DNA from: Physella acuta
Lineage: Eukaryota > Mollusca > Gastropoda > Physidae
DNA length: 64,000 bases
Assembly (NCBI RefSeq): GCF_028476545.1
Contig: NW_026731931.1
Span: 835,001 to 899,000, forward strand
Direction: 5' to 3'
Part shown: in pieces, positions 32,682-44,111 of the stretch
Layout of the letters: the number at the start of each line of letters is the position of its first letter
Numbering within the stretch: the stretch's first letter is position 1
The notes under the pieces: model-generated
The model's database searches: none
What the model was told of the DNA's origin: nothing
Seen by the model: only the letters and a program-made list of their open reading frames with translations
Translations under genes and position numbers: made by a program

Positions 32682-32990
32682 CGAATGTTGCACATATTTA
32701 CAATATGCCTAGTACATTTTTCGACGACCTAACGAATCTAGATTGGACTATAGACTCTAAAATTATCTCTGCACCTTTTGTTAACAAATGGTTATTACGG
32801 CACAAACTCCGGATTGTATGTAAATTACGAAATCAAAGGTATATGAGTTTACACACAATCCGGAGTTTGTGCCGTAATAACCATTTGTTAACACAAGGTG
32901 CAGAGATAATTTTAGAGTCTATAGTCCAATCTAGATTCGTTACGTCGTCGAAAAATTTACTAGGCATATTGTAAATATGTGCAACATTCG
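32682..32990. repeat. 136-bp palindrome built from a relic CUB exon (unit C)
   Basis: Arms 32,682-32,817 and 32,855-32,990 are complementary with about three mismatches, around a 37-bp spacer. The left arm is the relic exon in sense orientation, ending GGATTGT(ATGTAAATTAC...), and the right arm is an inverted copy. Unit B has the truncated version; unit A has only the relic, without inversion. As RNA it could form a long hairpin in the intron. Confidence 0.9.
32735..32838 (+). pseudogene. Relic CUB second-half exon (unit C)
   Basis: An open stretch reads LKLSLHLLLTNGYYGTNSGL then YVNYEIK and meets a G/GTATAT donor. This matches the last strands of a CUB domain (compare LIVSTSNYLHIVF...GFYGNYEIRG). 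A stop lies directly upstream in frame and no acceptor is evident, so it is very likely not used. Confidence 0.45.
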
Positions 32991-33240
32991 TTGAATTTTT
33001 TGTTGAATTGATGATCAGTTTTATTTTTACGTTTCTGGCAGCCAATTATTATTGATTCTTATAAAGATAAAATAACTTTAAATGTAAACCAGATTCGATA
33101 TTTTTTCACGCTTATATTGCTCTAGGTTATGTAATAACTCCGTAATTGTCTTTTAATTACACAAGATTATATAAAGATAAATAATAAGTTAATATCTCGC
33201 AAATATATCCTTGCAATGTTAAACAAATTTTGTTTTATAG

Positions 33241-33364
33241 ATTTAAATGAAGTCTTAAATGTCACAACTGGAACGATAACCAACACAGGAAATACTTCGA
33301 GTTCTTCTGCAACCAACAGTACATGGACTATTCGAGGACCCACTGGAACCATTATAGCTTTCAA
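33241..33364 (+). CDS. CUB-5 domain, first-half exon (unit C)
   Basis: The 124-bp exon follows TGTTTTATAG, donor AA/GTAATG, phases 1 and 2. It reads LNEVLNVTTGTITNTGNTSS, SSATNSTWTIRGPTG and IIAF. Sequons NVTT, NTSS and NSTW are kept although the bases vary. Confidence 0.88.
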
Positions 33365-34164
33365 GTAATGTTTATCTTATAATTTTAAGAAATTGGTATT
33401 TAAATAGCTTTACATACAATTCTAATGTAGTGTTTTTTCTAAAACCAAATGGTGGTTATTTAACGCCTTGGCTCTGCGTATCGAGGGTTGTGAGGCTTCA
33501 TGTGGTGGTACTTGAAAATAAACGCTTTTTGGTAACTGTACTGTTAAAGGATATTAACAATTTTATCACTGAAAATATTTGGAATTATGTGTTGATTGTA
33601 AGGAAATTTGATAGCTTTGATATTGTGGGTTTGTCAGCTAAACGTTGCCCATGAGCCAAACAGCAAAACAGAATTGACATGGATGAGAAAGATTCGTTTT
33701 CTGTGACATTTGGTTTCCACACAGTTTTAGTACTTTAAAAGCATATAATCCTATAATTTTCTAACTTGATCGACGTGTTTGATATGACAGTTATTAGACC
33801 GATTTAACTGCTTCTTCATTAGCTGCTGATTTTCTGAAAATGCAGAGATGCAGAGATCATCAAAGAAATTATATTCTAAATGAATTATATCCGGTGCTTT
33901 CCGGTTTTTTACAAGCTTTTATTTAGTTCGAAACGTCTGTCTGTCTGTTTATTTGTTTGTTTGTGGGTTTGTATTAAATCTTGTAACTCAATTTCGACTT
34001 ACTTTTAATACAACGATTTCTTTCAAACTTTCCAGATACGTCCCACTTTGATGACAATACAAAAATTATCATTTTTTAAAATTTAAGTAGATGTTTAACT
34101 AAAAATTGATTAAACGCTTTCGAAATTAAGTGAGATAATAAAATTAAATCACACAAATGATTAC

Positions 34165-34474
34165 AGTCACACCCTGTTTGTACAGCCAACTTTATGGCAC
34201 ATGGTAAAGGCAAATACAAACCGCATCACTGTTGTTTTATTATATTTTAAGGCCTGATAGATAACACCAAACAACCTTTATCCTGGTAATTTTACAATTT
34301 TATTGATATCACAGATACAGCAGCTACACTGCCAAACAAAACCCTCCTTTCTTAATCTTTCTTCCACTTCCACTTTCTTTTGCGCATGCGCCTGCCCACC
34401 ACATTTTTTAGATTTATATCGCCTTTTTACACCTCCACTCGAAACATACATTCATCCTACATTTGACTGTTACA
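34165..34474 (-). repeat. LTR, left (3' LTR of the element)
   Basis: On the minus strand it begins TGTAACAG and ends near GTGTGACT. It shares CACCCTGTTTGTACAGCCAA and CGCCTTTTTACACCTCCACT with the right repeat. Confidence 0.85.
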
Positions 34475-34712
34475 TATGCCCTTTCTCCCCTTTAAAAAAT
34501 TAATACATTAATTTTTTCTTATATACATCACATTTACTATAAAATCTTCATTATACATGTAACAGTTTTAAAAAATTCATATTGAAAAAGAAACTGGCTA
34601 ATTAACATCCTAAATTATTTTATATGTAACACTTACCAAATTGAACAATGATATTCATAAAATACATGGCAAAATGCAAAACTTCACTTATCTTATAAGT
34701 AACGCCAAATTG

Positions 34713-34943
34713 TAACTCAGGTAAACCTTCTTAGTTTAATAATAACAACAAAACCTCACTAAGGTATACCCCCACTTAGTGGAACAACCTTAAACCAATT
34801 GTAACCAAATAATAACAAATGACTCTAACTTAGGAAAATCTCTTCTTAGTATAACAAAAATTCATTTAACCTCACTAAGGAATATTACCTCTTAGTGTAT
34901 CTCAAAATAAATCTAACTAAGGAAAACTCCCTCTTAGTAGAAC
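34713..34943. repeat. Cluster of CTAAG/CTTAG hairpin-like units
   Basis: Four to five related units of about 32 bp, such as CTCACTAAGG...CTCTTAGTG, each carry CTAAG and CTTAG about 10 bp apart. They can form short hairpins and are spaced 35-70 bp apart. They lie in the non-coding stretch between the reverse transcriptase region and the left LTR. Confidence 0.6.
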
Positions 34944-35339
34944 ATAGTCATAGCTATGCAATAGCTCCCATGTGCTAATCATATCCTTGATTTTCTTACT
35001 TCAATGGCTGAGGTCAACTCCTCATCATAACATATGCAAATTACCACATCTGTCAACTCATCCTGCCATAGTCGTGTTCATTAGTTAACAAGATATAGGC
35101 CTACAGTATACATACAAACCACAGAAATACAACAAAACACATGTTTATTTGCATTTCTAAATTTAAATAGTTGTAAAAACATATTTATACAAGTTATGTA
35201 CTTATAACTTACTCCTATCTTGCTCACACTTTTAAAATATTAATTTTCTCTGGTAGTAAATATCACACACTTCATTATTCAAAATTCCCTAATAAGGATT
35301 GGCTGATATGTCTCAAGTCATTATTTTCTTTATTCAGTT

Positions 35340-36240
35340 CTATGTTTGTTTCACCTCTTTCTTTGTACTAGGAGTTTTAATATTCAATATTTTGTCCCTA
35401 TTTCCTTCAGTAGGTCTAATTTCTTTATTTCCAACCTTAAATTCTAAGAATTCTACTGTATCTACCCCCACATGCAGTTTCTCTGTTGCTATTGTAACAC
35501 AGTGTTTCCTAAGTCTTTCTAGTAGTTCTTTTAGTGTTTCTATGTGTTCTGACCATGTGTTATTATGTATGCATATATCATCAACAAAGAAGACCAGATT
35601 TTTCATTCCCTCTGTCATTTTACTCATGAATTTTGGAACGTGGCGGTACTGTTTACAAGTCCAAACGGCATCACCTTCCATTGACATAGACCTTTGCTTG
35701 ATGTAAAGGCGGTGTATTGTCTTGAATCCTTTTCCATGCCTATTTGCCAGAAGCCTCTGTTCAAATCACAAGTGGTAAAAATTGAGGATTTACTAATAGT
35801 TTCCAAAATGTCTTTCGGATCATTCATGGGTTCAGCATTTATCTTAGTCCTTTTATTCAACTCTCGATAGTCACAACATATCCTTACTTTGTTGTTCTTT
35901 TTTCTTACTATCACCATGGGTGATGAGTATGCTGATTCTGTTCTTTCTATTTGCCCAGGCTCAAGGAGCAAATCCAGTTCTGCTTCAACAGCTTCTCTGT
36001 AGGCAACTGGTACTTGGTAATGCTTCCCTTTTATAGCACTATAATCAGTCAATTCTATTTCGTGTTGACTCGTTTCAGTAAAACCCATTTCTGTTGTAAT
36101 CACATCCTTGTACTCATTTACTATTTTGTCTATTATGTTTTTTTCATCCACTGGGATATGATTAGTCTTAATTTCCTTTGTATTACAGCTTTCACTTATT
36201 ATAGTACAGGCTATATGTTCCTCTTCTATCAGTTTCTCTG
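35340..36240 (-). pseudogene. Reverse transcriptase region of the LTR element (fossil)
   Basis: Recognisable blocks in order are HYQVPVAYREAVEAELDLLL, SAYSSPMVIVRKKN, VRICCDYRELNKRT, FTTCDLNRGFWQI, WKVMPFGLVNSTATF and LVFFVDDICIHNNTW. These are gypsy-type reverse transcriptase motifs including the F-V-D-D active-site box. It lies downstream of integrase. No clear RNase H domain can be assigned after it. Confidence 0.85.
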
Positions 36241-36540
36241 GCTCTACATATAATTTCTTTATTCTGTCTATGTGTATATGCGTGTTATTTCCCTTTATGT
36301 TTATTTCATAATTTACATCAGATAGTTTCTTTATCACTTCAAAAGTTCCTTGAAATACTTCTATGTTTTTTCTGTCTGGCAGTTTGACTAAAACTAAATC
36401 TCCTCATTCAAAAGTTCTTAAATATCTATGTTTGTTTTTTTATATTTCTGTGCCTTTCACTGGCTAACTGTGCATTCTCTTGGGCTGTCTGGACACCATA
36501 AACTAGTATGGTTTACTTGTTCATGAGGATCAAATTCCTC

Positions 36541-37180
36541 TTAATTTTTATTTAATAATTTGTGTTTCAATAAAGTTAATGGGCCTCTTGGCTTTACCCC
36601 ATATATCAGTTCAAAAGGAGAAAAACCTGTTGACTCATGTTTAGTCTCTCTGTATGCAAATAGCACCTGCGGTAAATATTTGTGCCATTCACCTGGGGGA
36701 TCCTCTGTTACATTTTTTAACATAATCTTCATTGTTTTATTCCATCTCTCATTCATACCATTCGCTTGTGCATGGTATATGGTATTATGTACTTGTGCAA
36801 TGTTCAAGAAGCTTGTGAACGCCTTTGTTAATTTGGCTTTAAACTGTGTTCCATTGTCTGATAATGTCGTATCAGGAAACCGAATCTTGTACATACACTC
36901 ATCAAAGCATCACATATAGCTACAGCTATAATCTCTCTAAGTGGTATTGCCTCTGGCCATCTGGTTGCCCAATCCACTATAGGTAATATGAACTTGTGGC
37001 CCTGGGAAGTAGGGTGTTCCATAGGTCAGACTATATCCACTGCTATCTTCTGGAATGGTCTTGTAACTCTATCTGTCTGTTGCAGAGGTGCATTATGTTT
37101 CCCATCAACAGGATTGAATTTTATGCATATGGTGCATTTTTTATGAGTTTCTTTATGTCTTCCTTCATTAAAGGGCAGTA
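36541..37180 (-). pseudogene. Integrase region of the LTR element (fossil)
   Basis: FILPIVDWATRWPEAIPL, TLSDNGTQFKAKLTKAF, HAQANGMNERWNKTMKIML, ADDPPGEWHKYLP-like and FAYRETKHESTGFSPFELIY are classic retroviral-type integrase core motifs (D, D and E positions). Traces of the zinc-binding N-terminus precede them. The region lies between protease and reverse transcriptase. Confidence 0.85.
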
Positions 37181-37498
37181 GTAATCTTCAGTTATTCTCT
37201 CAAATGTACTTTTTTCTGCCATGCGTGCCCCCAATGGACTGTCATGTGCTTGTTGTAAAATCTTTGTTCTCATAGTTTGTGGCACTACTATCTGAGTCTT
37301 TTCATTATTCTTGTTATCAATATATTTCCTGACTAAAACATTATTTTCTTTAGTGTACTTAGATCCCCTGAAATTTATGTTACTTGTATTGATGTTTTTA
37401 GTATATTTTTGAGAGTATTATCTTCTTCCTGAAGTTTTATCCATTCATTTATATCTTCTTTTAATTCTGTGTTGCTTTCCTCATTGTCAACAAGCGAA

Positions 37499-37900
37499 TC
37501 AGGGAACACTTCCCTGATTTGCTCGTTTCTGTGCTCTTGCCTCAACCGCTGCTCCAATTTGACTTGCCCATCTATCTATATCTTCCTCATTACTTTCTTT
37601 CACCTCCTTTCCATTCCCAATAATCACATCTGCTTTTGGTTCTTCTATGACCGCCACTTTATATTTACTTTTAAACCAAGCAGAATCTATATCAACTCCT
37701 GCTATCTCACACTCATCCTTAAATTTCATGTTGGCATATGTCAACTTTATTATGCCAGGATTGTACTGTTCTGGTCTTACAAGACTTTTCTTAATAATAA
37801 TGCATGTGCAACCTGAATCTCTCAGGCACATTACTCTGATGTTGTTTACTATAGCTGAGAACATCTTCAGTGTTGTATTCCTTTGTCTAACAGATGCCAC
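37499..37900 (-). pseudogene. Aspartic protease region of the LTR element (fossil)
   Basis: VRQRNTTLKMFSAIVNNIRV followed by MCLRDSGCTCIIIKKSLV fits a retropepsin with a D-S-G active-site triad, followed by the AVIEEPKADVIIG flap/strand region. Confidence 0.7.
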
Positions 37901-38085
37901 CGTCTCTGACCCTTCTACCCCTGCTGATGTCTCTTGATTGTTATTTCTAATATTTTTATTTTCTCCCTTGTTTTCTGGTCTGATTCTTGGCTGTCTACTT
38001 GATTGTTGAATTCATTTCTACTTTGTCCACCATAATATCCTTGTCTGTAATAATTACTTTGATTTCTATAATTATTATTAGGTGC

Positions 38086-39180
38086 CTAACCTCCTCTGTT
38101 ATTATTGCTGAGATATGTATCTCTATTTTGTAAGCTGAAACACTCAGACTTAACATGGCCTGTTTTCCATGCTTCTGCTATATTTATATCTGTCTGGTGT
38201 CCATCTGGTAGGTACACTATTATTTCTATCTCTATTGTTATTGCCATAACTTCTTTGATCCCTGCCAAAGTTTCTACTGTAGACTGCTGCTGATATGTCT
38301 CCATGCTCTCTTTTGTCCAAAATAGCCCCTGGATGTGCATCCTTATAAATATTAAGTTGCTCTATTAATTTTTTCTCTGTCCTAACTTTTCTTTCACTCA
38401 AAAAAGTGAATAAACTGTCTGTTGCATTATTTAAAACATGATCTATTAAGTTAAGGTCAATAATAGTCTCAGGATTCTTTAAATCTATTTCTGCCATTTC
38501 TATCCTTTTATTCATGTATTTGCGAATTTCAAAATTGATTTGGTTTATGTCACCAATGTTGTTAATTCTAACGTCTCGTATAGTCTTTCAGTAATAGCCT
38601 TCTGTCTTTCCAAAATGTTTCATCAATCTTTCTTTTACTAGGTCATAGTCTTCTTTTTCAGCCTCAGACATACTTGCTATTATTGCAATAGTCTCTCCTG
38701 TCAAATTAATCAATAAAGCCTGTGCTTTACCAGCAGATGAATAGTTAAAACTCTTACATGTTTGCTCAAAGAATATTAAGTAAGTTTTCACACTCTCTTC
38801 CTTTGGTTTAAACGCTCTAAATTTAGGCTTCCAATTGTCTGTTTTGTTAACATTGCTTTCTTGAGATTTGTTACTTTTGATTTTGGCTAATTCTAGCACA
38901 TGTTGTCTCTGTTTTTCTCTGTCTTCAGCCTCTATTGTAGCATTTGCTAGTTCCTAATCAGCCTCTATTTTAGCTATTTCCCTATCAGCCTCTATTTTAG
39001 CTATTTCCTTATCAGCCTCTATTTTAGCTTTAGCAAGTTCCCTCTCTAAAGCTCTATCTCATCTTTCAGCTGCATCAGATCTTCTTTTCAGCATCTGATA
39101 TTTTATTTTCAACCCATTTGGCCTTTTCTGCCCCAGTATATCCTAAAGAGTCAGCCAACTCAATCATTTTGGCATAGTCC
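38086..39180 (-). pseudogene. Gag region of the LTR element (fossil)
   Basis: KPKFRAFKPKEESVKTYLIF and YSSAGKAQALLINLTGETI resemble the SCAN-like gag fold. IYKDAHPGAILDKREHGD, a basic N/R-rich stretch and GHVKSECFSLQNR (a zinc-knuckle remnant) follow. The N-terminal part (38,940-39,080) contains 30-bp tandem repeats encoding EIAKIEAD-type heptads, probably a coiled coil. Confidence 0.7.
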
Positions 39181-39289
39181 TCCATATTAATGGTCCCAGA
39201 AAATTACTCAATTACCAAAATGTCAACAATATTGAAAAATCTGTTGGTCCTTTACAATGCGGATCACCGCTCACTTCTGACACCAAAAA

Positions 39290-39429
39290 TGTCACACCCT
39301 GTTTGTACAGCCAACTTCATGGCACATGGTAAAGGCAAATACAAACCGCATCACAATATTTTTTACATTTATATCGCCTTTTTACACCTCCACTCGAAAC
39401 ATACATTCATCATACATTTTACTGTTACA
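39290..39429 (-). repeat. LTR, right (5' LTR of the element)
   Basis: Starts TGTCACACCCTGTTTG and ends CTGTTACA on the plus strand, related to the left LTR. The primer-binding site abuts it at 39,265-39,285. Confidence 0.85.
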
Positions 39430-39499
39430 ATTACTATATTCAATAACAGAATGTAAGCAACTAGATAGACGCGATCACCTAAATAGTCTGGTGAGCTGT

Positions 39500-39928
39500 G
39501 GTTCAAGAGAATGTTTACAATCGTAGGTCGAGTTTTCGAAGGCTATTAGGGCCGATTGAAATTTGCTGCCGTCTGTAAAATATGGTCACGGACGACTGCT
39601 TTCATTCGGATGATAACCGTTTTTCAGATATAACTCTCAACGGGCTGAGGAATTTTAGAGATATTTTCCGTGGCGGGTAGTATGCTTGTTTCTTTTGACC
39701 ATACATACCGTTGAAACATAAGCACACACATTTGATATATATCATTGTGTAGGTATTTAATTGTTCTTTACTTACAGAGGTGTTTTAGGTGTTAACAGTT
39801 AGTTTTAGTTTAGTAGCCTAATATTTGATGGTTGAATTTAAAAAAAAAAATTAAAAAAAATATAACTTCAAGAATTCTTAAGAACAAAAACAATAATAAG
39901 AGTTCATTTGTATTTTTTCTGTACTATA

Positions 39929-39994
<66 letters not shown>

Positions 39995-40425
39995 CATATA
40001 TAATTCTCTTCATGGAGACCATAGAAAACACCAAGCTGTAAGCCGTATAGCATCCCCATCTCTTCCTCTCAATGGATATCCCTACCACCCCACATGGTCT
40101 GGTGAGCTTTGGTTCACGCTAAATGTTTACAATGGTAGAGCCGGATTATTGTGACGGTTATTAGGGGCATATAATTTAGTTTGAAACGATTTTAATTTTA
40201 GTGGAGGTAACTAATAAGAGGCTGCTTTCACAAGGCGGTGAGGGGGTGTGTAGGGTAGGGTTTGGGGGAAAGGAGGGTGGCGGGTTATCGTCCTACTGAT
40301 AGTGGTTTAAAGCAAATATTTTCAGTGGCAGCATTGGTACTGTTGAATTGACAAATTATGAATTACTGAAAAGTAGAAAATAAAACAACTAAATAGCGTC
40401 GTATGATACGCCGCGGTTCGGCTAG
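39500..40425 (+). mobile_element. Insert with a Helitron-like 3' terminus
   Basis: The block is absent from A and B. It ends with a weak hairpin (GCGT...ACGC, 40,396-40,411), CCGCGGTTCGG and CTAGT, the format of Helitron 3' ends. The 5' end is not certain. Two related stretches starting GTCTGGTGAGCT (39,486 and 40,088) suggest an internal duplication. It contains the TA tract at 39,932. Confidence 0.4.
39932..39990. repeat. TA dinucleotide tract
   Basis: About 29 TA units, followed by CATACATATATAA. Confidence 0.95.
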
Positions 40426-41379
40426 TAATAAATAATGTGACTTGACAATCAATTTCATTTTTTTGTAAAGTTACACTTATCTACACCGAACTTTTATTCT
40501 TTTTTTTTGACAATACAATAACAAATTGCAAATTTCATAAATATCTGAAATAATATGGTTCATAGATTGGTTGGAGAATAATTGTGGCTTACAAGCCGAA
40601 GAAACAAGATGGTTAAGTAAAATATTACCTAACTCTCTAACTAACTTATGAAAAGTGTAGTTGGCAAAATATTGTTGGAATTTTTATTTCTAAGACAACT
40701 GGATTCTTTCTCAATAATCTTGAAATTAAATAAAGAAATTAACATTCGTTAAATCTCAAAGGTGAACAATTTAGTTTTTAGTACTTAATTGTTTATCGAC
40801 GGACATTGCATTTTTATTACCTAAAACTTTTAACCACCACATAATGTGGCCAACTCACCTGCATACTGAAATTTGAATAAAACCATATGTGTAGCCTGCC
40901 GGTAATCAAAACTCATAATTGCACACCCTATTGTTGGCTTATCCATAATCATACTGTACTGTTAAGAAAAATATATACTATTGAACTAATTCTTAATCAT
41001 TCTCTTATCTATGTAAATATTAGATAAGCATGAAATATTTATGTGTGAGCATTCTTTATATAATATGTCTTCTGGATGTTCATTATCTTGATAAGACAGG
41101 TAAAAAAAGAAACATGACAATTTTAAAGCTGTAGAGTGATATTAAAGATTGTGCCGCAGTCTATTGTAGAGCATAGAGTACATTTTTGCTTCAAATCTGT
41201 GAAACTGAGTGTTTTGATGATTAAAAGTCCGTAAAACCTGAAAAAATAATCAGATGTTAAATCAAACCATCCCGAAGACAGGTGGGTTGTTTGTGTAGGT
41301 TTTTATGGTAATTAGTAAATTGACATAATGTATGTCACAATATATACTGAATAATAGAGTTTAACAACATAATAGTTTT

Positions 41380-41515
41380 GAGTTAGCATATTGTTCAAGG
41401 TACTGTCTCCATTCCTTATCTCAGCCAGCGGAATTCCTGGCTCTTTCTCAAGAAGGAACAGTCCCTGTTGATAAGAGACATCCATACCCTCATATATTCC
41501 ATTATAATTTCTCAG
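41380..41515 (-). other. Minus-strand open patch (unit C copy)
   Basis: It reads LRNYNGIYEGMDVSYQQGLF then LLEKEPGIPLAEIRNGDS. Compared with units A and B, the core frame is kept and several codon changes are silent (GAA/GAG, CCC/CCA). A possible acceptor, TTTTTCAACATAG, precedes it here only. Confidence 0.3.
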
Positions 41516-42309
41516 CTATGTTGAAAAACAAATTGTAAATATAGATTCGTTTTAATATTTCTACATCTATTAATTTCATTATAAAAGTAAGGTGATTCAT
41601 AATAAAAGCGAGTGAAATTATTACTGTTTGTAACAAAATGAGTTTTATTGCTGCCTTTTTGAACAGCTGACTTCATAATTATGAATCACTAAAACATAGA
41701 TAATAAAACAAATTTTAAAAACCTATATAGCAACTAGCTTTTGAATACACTGAAAATAAGAAAATAAAACTAAGTTTCAGTAAAAATATCTATATTGATA
41801 GAAAAAAGTCTTTCCTGTTTGCTTTCTAAATGATTCTATACATGTGCCCATACAGTGATTGAATAAGTGAGCTATAGGTAGATTTCATGATCTTTTACAC
41901 GCTTCCATTTTGTCGTCTTCCAGTCTTACATGATAGACCTTATTTATTTTTTTACTTCTGGATTCATATTAAGATGGGAGTGGGGCGAAGCAATTTTTGT
42001 TTTCCTTGGAGGGCCATTTCGTCAGCTGGCAGTTGTTTTATACGCTGCCATAGTCACCATTGTATTGAAGATCTTATGCCAGCGGATTCAAAAGATATTT
42101 CTAAGGCATTCATTTATCATGGACTGTATTTAGTTTTATCATTTATACTCCATGACTCAACTCCAAGGGGTAAAAGAAGTTTACTATTGAGTTGAAGATA
42201 GTATGTTTCTATTGAATATCGGCAACCCAAAACATGTTTTGTAAGCTGTTCTTGCATTGCCAATCCTAATTAAAGACACAGTTCATCTTTTTTTTTCGTT
42301 CCTCACAGT

Positions 42310-42600
42310 AGTTTTGATGACAATTAGGAATTACTTGTCAACATGTAATGTGACTTATTGCACATTTACTGACTTCAGTCAACTCTTCATTCTGTATTTA
42401 CTTCCATAGATGATTTCACACGAAGGCAATCTGTATAATTTTGGTTGTTTGGTTTTGGAGTTTCATCAACTAGATGAGTTGATGTTTCCCGCTAACGAGC
42501 ATCATCTGCCATATAGTTCGAGATGAGTTACTTGGAAATAGCAATTATAGTAACTCCTATCCGAGCATAATCCGAGTTACAAATCTATGTTACTATGATG
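42310..42600 (-). mobile_element. Old SINE relic (unit C copy)
   Basis: It spans from GACAATTAGGAATTACTTG to the GATGAGTTGATGTTTCCCGC and AACGAGCATCATCTGCC blocks, matching the young SINE at 2,520-2,735 over most of its length. The A and B copies are interrupted by repeat E. Confidence 0.55.
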
Positions 42601-42819
42601 GAAGAAAAATTCGACAATCTAAATGTGCGACAGACTTGTCAGTTGTTAAGGATAATATTTCAAATGGGTGTGCGTTGTCTTATGGTATTTTTTTTTCCGT
42701 CTTGATGTCACGTCCCAATCCACCATTTTCGGGATGTACCATGCACTCCTTACAAGTGTATTCAGCTCTAAATGTGTATAATTTTGATGACATCATGTTT
42801 TTATCGGTTCAATAACGAT

Positions 42820-43450
42820 TCCAGCCGAGCATGTCTCTGACCACACTATCCCTTCATATGCTTAGGACAAAGAAACAGATGAACTCTACTTTACCTGCCC
42901 TGTATCCTGCCAAGTTCAGATAGGCAACTTTATCATTCACATCTAAAAAAATAAAATAAAAATTGAAAAAAAAATTATCATTGACGTATTGTTATACTAT
43001 ACTTTAATACTTTGAGTCTCCTTATGCAACTTGAGTAACGCGCATAGATCTAGATCTAAGTCTAGAGTAGTAGTAACCTTCAAATTAAATTTTATCTTAA
43101 ATTAGCCAAACAAAGATTTATATAAAATAAAGAATGTCTGAAATTATCTAGATCTAGATCTAGATTCTACGACTCGTTTGCTTAAGTCTAGAATCCAGTA
43201 GATCTAGATCTATTTGCGTAACTCATGCTAGATCTAGGTCTAGATCTAGAATATAGAAATTCTAGATCTAGATTAGAATCCAGAATCTAGATTTAGATAG
43301 ATATATCACAAAGATTTATATCTAGTATTTAAGGACTAAAAATGTATTTTGATGTATTTTTATTTACTTAATCTTTGGTATATAATCTAATTGGTATATA
43401 TCTAATCTAATTAATCTTTTGTTTGACCTAGATTCTAGATCTAGATATAT
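42820..43450. repeat. TCTAGA-rich block, duplicate of 56,605-57,040
   Basis: From CCGAGCATGTCTCTGACCAC to TTCTACGACTCGTTTGCTTA it matches 56,617-57,035 closely. Both contain AGATCTAGATCTA runs. The copy at 57 kb ends in a Helitron-type terminus, so this is probably a partial Helitron copy. Further TCTAGA/AGATCT hexamers continue to 43,450. Confidence 0.6.
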
Positions 43451-44111
43451 AAATATTTTGCTTGGCCACATGATAGATATATAAATAACTTTCTTGGTCA
43501 GATTTAGAGCTAGAAAATTTATTGTAAAACTAAATGAAAAAGACAGTTGAAAATTTATATAAGTGTTGGAACGTAATAAAAACAGCAAATGGACGTATTG
43601 TTAAAGCTATGACCGACAGAAAATTAGATTTAGAACGCGTTAAACTTTTGAATGGGTCTATGATGGAAGCCGCCATTTTATTGTACAAAAAGTAAACAAA
43701 AAACTGTGACGTCACTGTTTCGTCGAGTCTAGTGGTTTTTCAAATCTTTTAAAAAAATGTGGTAAATCTACCTATGAATAAATCAATAAATTAATTAACG
43801 TGTTTAAATAAATTTGTGATTAACAGTATGTCTGAAAAAACAAATTGTTCTCTACCTACATACTATTTTACAGCTCTCCATAATGAGTAGAACTATTTAC
43901 AATACTCGATCAGACAAAAAAAAAAAAAACAAACAAAAAAATAAATATTCAAACATGTAAACAAACTTGAGTTTTAGTAGTATATAGATATATAAATACG
44001 CACGAATAAACCTTTGCCTTAAAATATATAAAAATGTTGTCTCAATAATATTATTTTATAACAATAACTATCTACAATGGAAACTAAAAGTTAACTTTGG
44101 TTTTAAAATAC

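Larger units (their letters stand above)
28370..33240 (+). other. Intron between unit B and unit C
   Basis: The intron holds a foldback-like minisatellite element (28,650-29,671), a Helitron relic (29,672-31,620) split by E copy 5 (30,346), a C-rich terminus fragment (32,040-32,101) and the large palindrome (32,682-32,990). From about 32,080 it aligns with 45-1,290 of unit A. The stretch 31,620-32,030 shows nothing I can name. Confidence 0.75.
34165..39429 (-). mobile_element. Broken Ty3/gypsy-class LTR retrotransposon, Gmr1-like domain order
   Basis: The 5.3-kb element runs right to left. It is flanked by ATTAC direct repeats (34,160-34,164 and 39,430-39,434). Units A and B show the uninterrupted site (TATTACTATATTCAATA at 3,853 and 15,480). 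Next to the right repeat lies a primer-binding site like the complement of tRNA-Leu (TGGTGTCAGAAGTGAG, minus strand), and next to the left repeat a purine tract (AAAGGGGAGAAAGGGCATA). Regions in order on the minus strand are gag, protease, integrase, reverse transcriptase. Integrase before reverse transcriptase is unlike typical gypsy elements and like the Gmr1 group. It is a fossil with several breaks, inserted after unit C separated from A and B. Confidence 0.85.

Noticed and set aside
35299-35706. Plus-strand open frames across 35.3-39.5 kb
   Set aside because: Antisense shadows of the gag and pol regions of the minus-strand LTR element.
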